The notes beneath the pieces are model-generated. The model was not told where the DNA came from. It ran no database searches and was given only the letters and a program-made list of their open reading frames with translations. This document shows positions 36,170-45,540 of a stretch of DNA of 64,000 bases, piece after piece. This DNA is from Marinobacter zhanjiangensis (GTDB lineage Bacteria > Pseudomonadota > Gammaproteobacteria > Pseudomonadales > Oleiphilaceae): NCBI RefSeq assembly GCF_014651935.1, contig NZ_BMXV01000003.1, positions 372,001 through 436,000 on the forward strand, read 5' to 3'. Each line of letters opens with the position of its first letter. The first letter of the stretch is position 1. Position numbers and translations under genes: made by a program.

Positions 36170-37120
36170 TCAGGCGCCGAAGGTGGTCATGGCGTAGGCA
36201 GCGCGTTGTTCCGGGGTAAAGTGTGGGCGTTTAAGGGACTCGATATTCTGCAGCCGGGGTAACAATCCCTTGCCATTGGCCATCTGGATGGCCAGGCCCG
36301 GGCGGGCGTTCAGTTCGAGAAGTAGCGGGCCTTCGGTTTCGTCAAGCACCAGATCAACGCCGATGTACCCCAGTCCGGTGGCCTCATAGCAGCGGGAGGC
36401 CATGGCCAGCATGGTCTCCCAGTCATCGATCCGGATCTGGCTCATGGGCAGCCCGGTGTCCGGGTGCAGCAGGATCTGGCGGTTGAACTGGACGGCATTG
36501 AGCGCCTGGCCGCTGCCGATGTCCAGGCCCACACCCACGGCGCCCTGGTGCAGGTTGGCCTTACCGTCGGAAGCCCTGGTGGAAAGCCGCAGCATGGCCA
36601 TTATCGGGTAGCCCTGGAAGACCACGATCCGAATGTCCGGTACGCCCTGAAAGGAAAATTTCGAGAGCAGGGCGGTAGGTCGCACAAGATCCTCGACAAT
36701 GGCCACATCCGGGGTGCCACCCAGACTGTAGAGCCCGGCCAGGATGTTGCTCAGGTGCCGCTTCAGGGTTTCCAGTGACAGGTAGGCTCCCGATGCCTTC
36801 ACATACTGGTCATCACCTTCCCGGCGCTGGACAACGGTAATGCCCTTGCCGCCCGAACCCTTGGACGGTTTGATGGCGAACCCGTCCAGCTCAGCGGCCA
36901 TCTCGCCGAAGTGTCCGATCTCGTGCTGCTGGCGAACCACCTGGCGTAGCCGCGGGGTCTTGATGTCGAATTCCTCGGCCAGCAGTTTGGTCTTCAGCTT
37001 GTCATCCACCAGCGGGTAGGCACTGCGGTCATTATAGCGGCCAATGTAGCCGACGTTGCGTTTGTTCATTCCCAGGATGCCAGCCGTGCGGAGCCGGAGG
37101 GGGGATATCCAGGACCTCAT
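36170..37120 (-). CDS. Alpha-L-glutamate ligase-like ATP-grasp protein
   Basis: 316 residues of the RimK-related ATP-grasp superfamily. Seen: FAIKPSKGSGGKGITVV (ATP-binding lid), and LLLELNARPGLAIQMAN as the metal-binding C-terminal motif with the Glu-x-Asn pair. Enzymes of this fold join an amino acid to a carboxylate using ATP. The true start is ATG 37120 (MRSWISPLRL), overlapping the membrane protein upstream as ATGA; the frame is open further but without homology. It is third in an operon with an inactive transglutaminase and a retropepsin-like lipoprotein, so ligation and proteolysis of one target seem linked. Confidence 0.88.
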   Translation of the reverse strand: MRSWISPLRLRTAGILGMNKRNVGYIGRYNDRSAYPLVDDKLKTKLLAEEFDIKTPRLRQVVRQQHEIGHFGEMAAELDGFAIKPSKGSGGKGITVVQRREGDDQYVKASGAYLSLETLKRHLSNILAGLYSLGGTPDVAIVEDLVRPTALLSKFSFQGVPDIRIVVFQGYPIMAMLRLSTRASDGKANLHQGAVGVGLDIGSGQALNAVQFNRQILLHPDTGLPMSQIRIDDWETMLAMASRCYEATGLGYIGVDLVLDETEGPLLLELNARPGLAIQMANGKGLLPRLQNIESLKRPHFTPEQRAAYAMTTFGA

Positions 37121-38637
37121 GAAAAGTCCTTCACCGTGCGAAAGCGCCGTAGCTCGGTGAGCTTGTAGCCGGTGTACTGACCCATGAGCAGGATAAGCCC
37201 GAAGGTGACCAAATGAAGCTCGGGAAAGTTGAACGTCAGGTGTCTGGCCAGTGGTGCATCCATCAAAAGATACGCCAGAATCGCCACGAAAAGGCTGCCG
37301 GACCCCTGGATCATGACTTCCCGGGCGCCGTCTTCTTCCCACAGGATGGACATGCGTTCAATGGTCCACGCCAGGATGACCATGGGGAAGAAGGTCACCG
37401 TCATGCCGGTACTGAAGCCCATCTGATAGCCAATAATGCTGAAGCCGGCGGTGATCGCGATGACCAGGATAATCAGGGCCGATATCCGTGATACCAGCAA
37501 CAGGTTGAGGCTGGACAGGTAGCCCCGCATCAGAAGGCCCACCGCCACCACCGACAGGAAGGCAATCAGCCCGGGTACCAGCGACGTCTGCACAAAGGCA
37601 ACCGCAATCAGCACCGGCATGAAGGTGCCGGAGGTTCGTACGCCTATGATGATGCGCATGAAGGCCACCATCAGGGCTCCCAGCGGCAGCAAAAGCAGCA
37701 TGCGAAACATGCCCTGCTCTTCGATGGGAAGCTCGTAGAGGCTGAGCAGACCCAGCCCGTTCTGGCCGCCTTCACGGGTAGCGAGCTGCAGCGCCGGTAC
37801 CGTCTGCTGAAGCATCGAGAAGCTGATCTGCGAGTCTTCGCCACCGATGACATCCAGCAGTGACAGGGCATCCTGCCGCCAGAGCAGCACGTCGTCGGGC
37901 AGCCCCTGCTGGCCGCTTTCCGGATGAAAGGTCAGCCAGCGTTCGCCGTTGTGGATCTGAAGGAATGGGCGCAGGGGTTGTAGACGACGGGCATCCTCAA
38001 GCTTGAGGCCATCTGCAACCCGCGCCGGAATGCCTGCATGATTGAGCATACGTCGTAGCAGGGGGACGTAGGATTCGCTGTTCAGCAGCAGGGAAATGTT
38101 CTGGTCCGGGTCGCTGGTCTGCATCAGCTTGATCAGTTCCCGGGTCATGCTTTCCGGGCTCGCCGACTTGGCGGCGGCGCGCTCGAGTACCTCCGCCACC
38201 GCCGTTGCCTCGGGCTCCTCCCAGAACACTGCTTCCGGTTGCGGTTTCGGGGTTGGTGCATTGTTGCTGTTGTCGGCTTCATTCGGGGTCAACTGCACGT
38301 TGAAATAGAGGGTCTGGGGGCCGGAGGCCTCGCGAACACTCCATTCCGCCCGGAGGTCACCGGAGTCCTCGATCAGCGAGAAACCGTAGCCGGGAGAAGC
38401 GGCCTGTTGCGACAGGACACGGAAACCCGGCGGGTTGTCCGGCACGTTCAGGCTAACCAGCACCTCTTCCCCCACGGCCTCGAAGTCGATCCGGGCTTCC
38501 ACCATCCAGACCGCTTGCTGCTGCCCTGCCAGCCAGGGAATGCCCAGCTTTACATGGCGGGCCGTGGCCAGTGCGATGCCGCCGGCGATGAACAGGAAAA
38601 TGGCCAGGTAGAAAGGGTAGCGGGAGCGCTGTTTCAA
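37117..38637 (-). CDS. Inactive transglutaminase-like protein fused to seven TM helices
   Basis: 506 residues. One N-terminal helix (about 8-27), then a periplasmic region with a transglutaminase-like fold (about 150-270, LLNSESYVPLLRRMLNHAGI and FLQIHNGERWLTF) that lacks an active-site cysteine, then about seven membrane helices to the C-terminus. This matches the known family of inactive transglutaminases with 7TM found beside RimK-like ligases. It starts at TTG 38637, 11 bp after the lipoprotein gene stop, with GAGGG as ribosome site. Likely a membrane scaffold that couples the periplasmic protease to the cytoplasmic ligase (inference). Confidence 0.85.
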   Translation of the reverse strand: MKQRSRYPFYLAIFLFIAGGIALATARHVKLGIPWLAGQQQAVWMVEARIDFEAVGEEVLVSLNVPDNPPGFRVLSQQAASPGYGFSLIEDSGDLRAEWSVREASGPQTLYFNVQLTPNEADNSNNAPTPKPQPEAVFWEEPEATAVAEVLERAAAKSASPESMTRELIKLMQTSDPDQNISLLLNSESYVPLLRRMLNHAGIPARVADGLKLEDARRLQPLRPFLQIHNGERWLTFHPESGQQGLPDDVLLWRQDALSLLDVIGGEDSQISFSMLQQTVPALQLATREGGQNGLGLLSLYELPIEEQGMFRMLLLLPLGALMVAFMRIIIGVRTSGTFMPVLIAVAFVQTSLVPGLIAFLSVVAVGLLMRGYLSSLNLLLVSRISALIILVIAITAGFSIIGYQMGFSTGMTVTFFPMVILAWTIERMSILWEEDGAREVMIQGSGSLFVAILAYLLMDAPLARHLTFNFPELHLVTFGLILLMGQYTGYKLTELRRFRTVKDFS

Positions 38638-38648
38638 AGCAGGGTCCC

Positions 38649-39431
38649 TCAGTTGCTGCCAGTGGCGCTGGTACGGATGGACCTTGGCAGTTCTGTGCCA
38701 TATTCCCGGCCCACGTCGATCAGCATCACATCCCGCAGGATGTTGCGACCGATCAGGAGGGTATAGGTGAGATGGGCCCGGTCGGCGAGGGTAAACTCGG
38801 CTTTCTGCTCATGGTCGCCAATCCGGAATTGGAGCTCGACCACCGCACGGCGCTCGTGGCCCTCTTCGTTCGCCTGAATGATTCGGACGTTGCGGGCTAC
38901 CTCCCGTTCCAGGGTCTCAAAGGCGTCGTCCTTGCCGGGTACGGGAATGTCGAAGCGTACCCATTCCTGGCCATCCCGCTCGAAACGCTGCACATTACGG
39001 GCATCCATGGAGGAAGTCTCCGCGCCACTGTCGATGCGGGCGTCGTAGACAAAATTGGGGCCGACCAGGAAGGCCTTTTCCACTTCGCCAACCACCAGCT
39101 TGCCCTTGACCCGGTCACTGGTGCCGGTGTCGCGGGATTCGGTATCACAGGCACGGGGCTCGGGTACAGGGGGGCATTTGGGAGGCTCCACCTGTTGCTG
39201 GATGGTGGCAATGATCCGTTGGGTAGCGTCGGACTGAAGTCCCTTCAGTTCCTGATGCTGTCTGTCACCGGTGACCTTGAGGTGTGTCAGGTCGGCCTGC
39301 TGGCTGGCCACGGCTTGCTGCAGGCCCTGCATCTCGTAACGTTTGACGGCAACCGAGTCGACGGTGCAACCGGAAAGCAGGGCAGCCAGCGCGAGCAGGG
39401 CTGGCGCAAGGAGTTTGGATGTCGACAACAT
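38649..39431 (-). CDS. Retropepsin-like (ATP-dependent zinc protease family) lipoprotein
   Basis: 260 residues. Lipoprotein signal with lipobox LLSGC, so membrane-anchored in the periplasm. A short coiled coil (about 25-65) is followed by the protease-like domain with DARIDSGAETSSMDARN, whose DSGA is the aspartic-protease active-site motif of retropepsin folds. Databases often call this family ATP-dependent zinc protease; the sequence itself argues for an aspartic peptidase. Start ATG 39431 (MLSTSKLLAP). First gene of the three-gene unit. The gap 39432-39716 to rmuC is divergent promoter space with no gene. Confidence 0.86.
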   Translation of the reverse strand: MLSTSKLLAPALLALAALLSGCTVDSVAVKRYEMQGLQQAVASQQADLTHLKVTGDRQHQELKGLQSDATQRIIATIQQQVEPPKCPPVPEPRACDTESRDTGTSDRVKGKLVVGEVEKAFLVGPNFVYDARIDSGAETSSMDARNVQRFERDGQEWVRFDIPVPGKDDAFETLEREVARNVRIIQANEEGHERRAVVELQFRIGDHEQKAEFTLADRAHLTYTLLIGRNILRDVMLIDVGREYGTELPRSIRTSATGSN

Positions 39432-39716
39432 AATCTCTCTCTGACTGTCCGGGACGCGCGGATTATACACGAACGGTCCCTCGTTCGGGTTTACGGTAAC
39501 TTCACATTGGCAGGGTGCCGGCCTGATGTGTCCTGACCCTGAGCTCCGGGAACAGTGCTGATACCCGGTCGATCACAGGTGGCCGGAATTCGCGTATAGT
39601 ACTGATTCATCTGGTACTCATCCAGAGATTGTACTGGAAATCAGAGGTGCCCCGTCTGGCTGCTTTTCCTGCCGGCCAACAGGGTACCCATCGACAGATT
39701 ACGGGAGGCCGGCGCC

Positions 39717-41339
39717 TTGAATCCGCTGTGGGAGCAGATTATCGAGCAGCCTGTTGTGCTGACAACCGGTGTTGTACTTGGTGTGCTTGCGGTCCTGCTG
39801 TTGGTGCGTGGGCGGATATTGGCCAATCAGCTGGCCGCCGAGCAGTCTCACCGTCAGCAGCTGGAGCAGGATCTGTCCCGCCACCAGCACGACAACGAGT
39901 TGCAGCGCCAGCGTCTGGAACAGATCACCCACAGGGCCGATGAGCTCGACAAGCGGGCGAGGGAACTGGACGAGCGCAGTGAACACTGGCGAGGCCAGTC
40001 TGCCAGCCTGCAGCAGCGTGTTGCCACCCTGGAAGCCGAAAAGCAGGCGGAACAGGCCCGTGCCGAGGGGTTGTCACGGGAGCGGGACCGGCTGGTCGGT
40101 CGCCGGGACGAGCTGTCCCACGAACTGGAATCGGTACGGATGGTACTGAGGGAGCGGGATGTCACCCTCGACAAGGAACGCAAGACCACCACTGAAAAAC
40201 TGGAGCTGCTCGAGCGGAACCGGGACGCCCTGAAGCAGGAATTCGAGAACCTGGCCAACCGCATCTTCGAGCAGAAGAGTGAACGTTTCACCCAGCAGAC
40301 CCGCACCAGCCTGGATACCCTGCTCAATCCGTTCCGGGACCAGCTGCAGGATTTCCGTAAGCGGGTGGAGGATGTCTATACCACGGAAACCCGGGACCGG
40401 CAGGCCCTGCGCAGCGAGATCAAGTCGCTGCAGGACCTGAACCGCCAGATCACCGAGGAAGCCGCCAACCTGACCCGTGCCCTGAAAGGAGACAAGAAGA
40501 TCCAGGGCAACTGGGGCGAACTGATACTGGAACGGGTGCTGGAAAAATCGGGGCTGCGTAAAGGCATGGAGTATGACACCCAGGGCAGCTACCGCGATGC
40601 CGACGGCCAGCTGCTGCGGCCGGATGTGGTGGTTCACCTGCCGGACAAGCGCAACCTGATCATCGATTCCAAAGTGTCACTCGTGGCTTACCAGCAATGG
40701 GTCACCGAAGAAGACGATGTGGAAAGAGAAAACCACCTGAAGGCCCATGTAGAGGCGGTACGCCAGCATATCCGCAGCCTCAGCGAGAAAGACTACAGTC
40801 AGCTCAACGGCCTGCATTCGCCGGATTTCGTGCTGCTGTTCATGCCCATCGAGCCGGCATTCGTGGCGGCATTCCAGTATGACGAGAACCTGTTCGCGGA
40901 AGCATTCGAGAAAAAGATTATCGTAGTGACACCAACAACACTTCTGGCAACACTGCGGACGATCGAGAACATCTGGCGGTATGAACGCCAGAGTCAGAAT
41001 GCCCGCAAAATTGCCGACCGGGCCAGCGCCGTTTACGACAAGCTGCGGATATTTGTCGAAACAATGGAAAAGATGGGCGGGCAGCTGCAGACCGTGCAGA
41101 CTACCTACGATGGCGCCATGAACACCCTGACCCGGGGGCGGGGCAACCTGATTTCCCAGGCCAGCAAATTCGTGGAACTCGGGGTGCGGGTGAAGAAGGA
41201 GCTTCCGCGGACGATCACCGATCAGGCGGACGCCGGCGGTGAGGACGACGATGTTGCCGTTGAACTGAACCCGGAAGAGGAAGACAGCAGCAATCAGGCA
41301 GCCACAGATGAGGAAAGCAAAGATGGTCTCAAGGAGTAA
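39717..41339 (+). CDS. rmuC: DNA recombination protein RmuC
   Basis: 540 residues: an N-terminal membrane helix (about 12-32), a long coiled coil (about 35-190), then the nuclease-like RmuC domain with GNWGELILERVLEKSGL, RPDVVVHLPDKRNLIIDSKV and FMPIEPAF. RmuC limits inversions and rearrangements in E. coli; the domain belongs to the PD-(D/E)xK group. TTG start at 39717 with GGGAGG upstream. The C-terminal tail is acidic. Its last codons overlap the start of the next gene. Confidence 0.92.
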   Translation: MNPLWEQIIEQPVVLTTGVVLGVLAVLLLVRGRILANQLAAEQSHRQQLEQDLSRHQHDNELQRQRLEQITHRADELDKRARELDERSEHWRGQSASLQQRVATLEAEKQAEQARAEGLSRERDRLVGRRDELSHELESVRMVLRERDVTLDKERKTTTEKLELLERNRDALKQEFENLANRIFEQKSERFTQQTRTSLDTLLNPFRDQLQDFRKRVEDVYTTETRDRQALRSEIKSLQDLNRQITEEAANLTRALKGDKKIQGNWGELILERVLEKSGLRKGMEYDTQGSYRDADGQLLRPDVVVHLPDKRNLIIDSKVSLVAYQQWVTEEDDVERENHLKAHVEAVRQHIRSLSEKDYSQLNGLHSPDFVLLFMPIEPAFVAAFQYDENLFAEAFEKKIIVVTPTTLLATLRTIENIWRYERQSQNARKIADRASAVYDKLRIFVETMEKMGGQLQTVQTTYDGAMNTLTRGRGNLISQASKFVELGVRVKKELPRTITDQADAGGEDDDVAVELNPEEEDSSNQAATDEESKDGLKE

Positions 41340-42198
41340 GTCGCCTTCAGCAAACCGGGCACTCGGCCCGCTCATGGTGCTGGCCCTGGCCGCAAGCTTG
41401 CTGGTGTCCGGCAATGCGCTGGCGCTGCCGGCGGAGCATGAGATCCAGCGGCTGATGCTGGCGGTGGAAGAGTCCGTGGAAGCCGGGCGCTGGCAGGACG
41501 CGGCGGAGTATCTGAATCGCCTGCAGCAGCTGGAAGGGCAGAAACCACCGGAATATCTGTACTACCGGGGTCAGGTGATGGCCCGATCCGAACACTACAA
41601 CGAGGCCATGTCTGCGCTGGAAAACTATATTGCAGGTACCGGGGCCGATGGCAAATACTACACGGAGTCCCTCAAGCTGATCACCACGATCGAGCAGGCC
41701 CGATCCGGCCAGGCAACGTCCCGTGGGTCCGGAGAATCGGGCCAGGATCAGGTGGCCGAGATCGTGCTGGCCAATGGGTCCGGGCAGGGGGGCGAGTCTG
41801 TCGCCAGGAGTGATGCCAGTCGTCAGGCACTGGTGAGCCGGATGAACCGGATCTTTGATCGAGCTGGCTGGCGCAGGGATCCCCGCCTCATTCGGGAAGG
41901 CAGTACACCGGACGTGCATTACCAGGTTTCTGTCCACAATGGCGAGATCCAGTTCCGGGAAAGCCGTAACGATGAGGAACGTGGGCGCAGGCTGACCACG
42001 CTGATGCTGCCGGTCTACGGTATCAGCCCGATAATTGAGTGGAGTTGCGAGAATGCCACCGAGTCCTGCTGGATCTATGATCCCCGGGACGGTTCCCGTT
42101 TCCTCCGACTGGGCAATGACCGGGACCAAGCCGAAGTACTGGCGAAAACCCTGGGTAGCCTGATCCGCAAGATGCAGGCGCCCACTGGTGGTTCCTGA
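41323..42198 (+). CDS. Exported TPR-like hypothetical protein
   Basis: 291 residues from ATG 41323. Signal peptide at about 1-36 (LMVLALAASLLVSGNALA), so periplasmic. Residues 40-140 form TPR-like helices (VEAGRWQDAAEYLNRLQQLE, YYRGQVMARSEHYNEAMSAL). The C-terminal part (about 180-290) is a compact domain with two Cys (WSCENATESCW) that I do not recognise. The start overlaps the rmuC end by 17 bp; GAGGAAAG lies just upstream. ATG 41308 is an alternative with a poorer ribosome site. Confidence 0.78.
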   Translation: MVSRSKSPSANRALGPLMVLALAASLLVSGNALALPAEHEIQRLMLAVEESVEAGRWQDAAEYLNRLQQLEGQKPPEYLYYRGQVMARSEHYNEAMSALENYIAGTGADGKYYTESLKLITTIEQARSGQATSRGSGESGQDQVAEIVLANGSGQGGESVARSDASRQALVSRMNRIFDRAGWRRDPRLIREGSTPDVHYQVSVHNGEIQFRESRNDEERGRRLTTLMLPVYGISPIIEWSCENATESCWIYDPRDGSRFLRLGNDRDQAEVLAKTLGSLIRKMQAPTGGS

Positions 42199-42217
42199 TG
42201 CATTGGGCCCGTGAGTA

Positions 42218-42256
42218 AACGAAAAAGGCGCCGATCACTCCGGCGCCTTTTTCGTT
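42218..42256. terminator. Bidirectional terminator between convergent genes
   Basis: A perfect 16-bp stem running AACGAAAAAGGCGCCG to its complement around ATCACTC. It has A-rich and T-rich flanks within the stem, so it can end transcription from the TPR gene on the plus strand and from the enoyl-CoA hydratase gene on the minus strand. Confidence 0.92.
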
Positions 42257-42279
42257 GGTTAGCAGAAAGGTGACCGGCC

Positions 42280-43053
42280 TCAGGAGAACGACGAAAAGTC
42301 CGGCTTGCGCTTTTCCATGAACGCCTTGAAGGCCTCGCCGGCTTCCGGTGACGTCAGGCGCTCGCCAAACAGCTCACCTTCGGCCAGCATGGCATCCCGC
42401 ACGCCGCTGGCGTTACCACGGTTCAGCAGGCGCTTGGTGGCGCGAATGGCGGCCGGTGGCTGGGCGGCCAGCTGACGGCAGGCATGCAGGGCCTTTTCCT
42501 CGGTTGCTGCCGGTTCGCAGACTTCGTTGATCAGGCCCAGGTCACTGGCCTTGTGGGCATCAAAGACACCGCCGAGCATCAGCAGTTCCGCCGCCCGCAC
42601 CCGGCCAAGCCATGCCGGCAACAACAGGCTGGAGCCGCCTTCCGGGCACAGGCCCAGGTTGGCGAAAGGCATCTGGAATGCCGTGTTATTGCCGGCGAAC
42701 ACCAGGTCGCAGTGCAGCAGCATGGTGGTGCCAATGCCCACCGCCGGACCATTCACCGCGACCACGACCGGTTTCTCGGCACTGGCCAGGCCAAACAGGA
42801 ATCGGCCCACCGGGGAGCTTTCGAACTCGCCCACCGGCCCGGCGGCGAAGTCGGACAGATCATTGCCTGCGGTAAAGCACTCCTCATTACCGGTAATCAG
42901 CGTGCAACGGATGTTGTTGTCGTTCTCGGCGTTGCGGACGGCGTCTGCCAGAGTCGAGTACATCGCCTGGCTGAGGGCATTCTTGCGTTCCGGGCGGTTG
43001 AGCCGGAGGATCTGGACCTGGTCCTGGATATCAACGGAAACGTGTTCGCTCAC
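42280..43053 (-). CDS. Enoyl-CoA hydratase/isomerase family protein
   Basis: 257-residue crotonase-fold protein. Oxyanion-hole segments CFTAGNDLSDFA and NGPAVGIGTTMLLHCDLVFA are clear, as is LGLCPEGGSSLLLPAWLG. It lacks an obvious Glu at one of the two classical hydratase positions (the region has EGGSS), so both hydratase and isomerase activities remain possible. GTG start at 43053 with AAGGAGCTCCC; the longer frame to 43125 has no ribosome site. Single-gene unit with its own terminator. Confidence 0.88.
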   Translation of the reverse strand: MSEHVSVDIQDQVQILRLNRPERKNALSQAMYSTLADAVRNAENDNNIRCTLITGNEECFTAGNDLSDFAAGPVGEFESSPVGRFLFGLASAEKPVVVAVNGPAVGIGTTMLLHCDLVFAGNNTAFQMPFANLGLCPEGGSSLLLPAWLGRVRAAELLMLGGVFDAHKASDLGLINEVCEPAATEEKALHACRQLAAQPPAAIRATKRLLNRGNASGVRDAMLAEGELFGERLTSPEAGEAFKAFMEKRKPDFSSFS

Positions 43054-43290
43054 GGGAGCTCCTTGAGTCGTTCTGATGGGCACCGGAATGCCTGAAACAG
43101 GTGGTTGGACTTTCGTCGTGTCCACGGATTAAACCCCATAACGGCAGGGGGATGCAAAGGTTCGCGGTGGTGGGCCACGTCTGTATAAAATCTGGCCCTG
43201 CTGATAAACTGTGCGCCGTTTTTGCGGGGCGGTCGCCTGCCGGCGGCGGACGCCCTCCACCCGAACAACCGGATAACTGATGAGACGCCT

Positions 43291-44805
43291 ATGACCACCG
43301 TAATCCGCCAGGACGACCTGATTGAAAGCGTAGCGGACGCGCTGCAGTTCATTTCCTACTATCATCCCAAAGACTTCATTCAGGGCGTGTATGAGGCCTA
43401 CCAGCGGGAAGAGTCCCAGGCGGCCAAGGATGCCATGGCGCAGATCCTGATCAATTCCCGCATGTGCGCCCAGGGTCACCGTCCCCTTTGCCAGGACACC
43501 GGTATCGTCACTGTATTCGTCAACATCGGCATGAACGTGAAGCTCGAGTGCGACCAGCCCCTGGACGACGTCATCAACGAAGGCGTGCGTCAGGCCTATA
43601 CCCACCCGGACAACGTGCTGCGGGCCTCGATATTGGCCGACCCGGATGGCAAGCGTGAGAACACCGGTGACAATACCCCCGCCATCATCCATTACAAGAT
43701 GGTGCCCGGCGACACGGTGGAAGTGCATGTCGCCGCCAAGGGCGGCGGCTCCGAGGCCAAGTCCAAGTTTGCCATGCTCAACCCCTCCGACTCGGTGGTG
43801 GACTGGGTGCTGAAGATGGTGCCGCAGATGGGCGCCGGCTGGTGCCCACCGGGCATGCTGGGTATCGGCATTGGCGGTACCGCCGAGAAGGCCATGGAAA
43901 TGGCCAAGGAATCCCTGCTGGACCCGATTGATATCCATGACCTGAAGGAGCGCGGTGCCTCCAACCGTGCCGAGGAACTGCGCCTGGAACTGTTCGACAA
44001 GGTTAACGACCTGGGCATCGGCGCCCAGGGCCTGGGTGGCCTGACCACGGTGCTGGACGTGAAGGTGAAGGACTATCCCACCCACGCCGCCAACAAGCCG
44101 GTGGCGATCATTCCCAACTGTGCTGCTACCCGCCACGCGCATTTCGTACTGGACGGTTCCGGCCCGGCCCTGCAGACTCCGCCGAGTCTGGAAGACTGGC
44201 CGGAAATCACCTGGGAAGTGGGCGACAACGTGCGCCGGGTCAACCTGGATACGGTCACTCCGGAAGATGTGAAGGACTGGCAGCTGGGTGAAACCGTGTT
44301 GCTGTCCGGCAAGATGCTGACCGGCCGTGATGCTGCCCACAAGAAAATGGTGGACATGATCGGGAAGGGCGAGGAGCTGCCCGTGGACCTGGCCGGACGC
44401 TTCATCTACTACGTGGGTCCTGTGGATCCGGTCCGTGAGGAGGTGGTTGGCCCTGCCGGTCCGACCACGGCGACCCGCATGGACAAGTTTACCCATACCA
44501 TGCTGGAGAAGACCGGCCTCACAGGCATGATCGGCAAGGCCGAGCGCGGCCAGGTGGCTATCGACGCCATTCGCGAATTCGGCGCGGTCTACCTGATGGC
44601 TGTCGGTGGTTCCGCCTACCTGGTGTCCAAGGCCATCAAGAAGGCCGAGGTGGTCGCCTTCCCGGAACTGGGTATGGAAGCCATCTACGAGTTCGAGGTT
44701 GAAGACATGCCGGTAACGGTAGCGGTGGATTCCCGGGGTACCTCGGTGCATCAGACCGGTCCGGCCGAATGGCAGGAGAAGATCATCGCTGCGAAAGCGG
44801 TCTGA
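43291..44805 (+). CDS. fumA: Fumarate hydratase class I (4Fe-4S)
   Basis: 504 residues, the class I iron-sulfur fumarase that interconverts fumarate and malate in the citric acid cycle. Cluster cysteines are expected in CAQGHRPLCQDTGIV and IPNCAATRHAHF. The C-terminal beta-domain has GPTTATRMDKFTHTMLEKTG. ATG 43291 (MTTVIRQDD) is the start; the frame extends 23 codons upstream without homology. The product has no signal peptide and is cytosolic. Oxygen-sensitive clusters make class I fumarases vulnerable to oxidants. Confidence 0.94.
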   Translation: MTTVIRQDDLIESVADALQFISYYHPKDFIQGVYEAYQREESQAAKDAMAQILINSRMCAQGHRPLCQDTGIVTVFVNIGMNVKLECDQPLDDVINEGVRQAYTHPDNVLRASILADPDGKRENTGDNTPAIIHYKMVPGDTVEVHVAAKGGGSEAKSKFAMLNPSDSVVDWVLKMVPQMGAGWCPPGMLGIGIGGTAEKAMEMAKESLLDPIDIHDLKERGASNRAEELRLELFDKVNDLGIGAQGLGGLTTVLDVKVKDYPTHAANKPVAIIPNCAATRHAHFVLDGSGPALQTPPSLEDWPEITWEVGDNVRRVNLDTVTPEDVKDWQLGETVLLSGKMLTGRDAAHKKMVDMIGKGEELPVDLAGRFIYYVGPVDPVREEVVGPAGPTTATRMDKFTHTMLEKTGLTGMIGKAERGQVAIDAIREFGAVYLMAVGGSAYLVSKAIKKAEVVAFPELGMEAIYEFEVEDMPVTVAVDSRGTSVHQTGPAEWQEKIIAAKAV

Positions 44806-44812
44806 ACGGTGT

Positions 44813-44838
44813 GCCCCTCTCCGTGAGGGAGGAGGGGC
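44813..44838 (+). terminator. Hairpin between convergent fumarase and small membrane protein genes
   Basis: GCCCCTC pairs with GAGGGGC and an inner TCC with GGA, around GTGAG. No T run. It may be a weak bidirectional terminator or a solo relative of the CCCTCTCC-type repeats at 53068 and 61601. Confidence 0.45.
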
Positions 44839-44859
44839 TATCCAGCAAAGGCCTGGTTT

Positions 44860-45405
44860 TTACTGGGCCTTGGCTTTCCGCTGCAGCGACGATCCCGCGA
44901 ACGGATTGTTGAAGCTGCTGTCCTCGCCCTGGAGGACGGCTTCCGGGTGGCGCAGGGCCATCAGTCGTTTCGTTTCCTTTTCGTCCTGCTTGGGCACATC
45001 CACCATCACCAGGTACTTGCCCGCCTCGATATCATCGTGAAACGGGCGGATACGGTAGTTTTCACTCTGGATGCCACCGAAGCCCGCCAGCCAGCCGCCT
45101 GCCACCACGGAAAAGGCAAACAGCGCAATCCACACTGCCATGGGCAGATTCAGGCCCACGATCAGTGAAAGGCTTCCAACCACCAGGACACCCGCCAGGG
45201 TGCCGATCAAAACGCCCCGTTCGACAAATCTAGGCAGGTCGGTGCGGTCCAATACACTGGCGCTGTGCAGGTGATGCTTGAAAAGCCCCGCCTCGTCCTT
45301 GCTGACGATGTGAAACCGCCAGTCAGTGACGCCATGTTCATGCAGGTCGTCAGAAATCTCATCCACACTGTCGATGGAATCCACCAGATAGAACAATCGC
45401 TTCAT
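44860..45405 (-). CDS. Small membrane protein, 181 aa (DUF1269-like)
   Basis: The N-terminal 60 residues look like a ferredoxin-like or ACT-type fold (MKRLFYLVDSIDSVDEISDD, GVTDWRFHIVSKDEAGL). Then come two close transmembrane helices (about 67-86 and 90-112) with GxxxG-like spacing, and a cytosolic C-terminus with YLVMVDVPKQDEKETKRLMA. The same order occurs in DUF1269-type proteins of unknown role. ATG 45405 has a good AGGAGGACAG upstream. The gap to selO (45406-45540) has no feature. Confidence 0.72.
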   Translation of the reverse strand: MKRLFYLVDSIDSVDEISDDLHEHGVTDWRFHIVSKDEAGLFKHHLHSASVLDRTDLPRFVERGVLIGTLAGVLVVGSLSLIVGLNLPMAVWIALFAFSVVAGGWLAGFGGIQSENYRIRPFHDDIEAGKYLVMVDVPKQDEKETKRLMALRHPEAVLQGEDSSFNNPFAGSSLQRKAKAQ

Positions 45406-45540
45406 GACCTGTCCTCCTCCGTTGTCGGGACATTGTCCGGATGATTGCAGTTTCTATTCTAGTGGTTGTGACTGGTTGTAAAGTGAACATTTTAGATGGG
45501 TTGGTGATATCAGGCGCGTACTCAGGCTGCCCGGGAATAG

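Noticed and set aside
43129..44751. 540-residue open frame antisense to the fumarase gene
   Set aside because: Same shadow effect. Low-complexity His/Gly/Val composition and full overlap with a clear enzyme gene.
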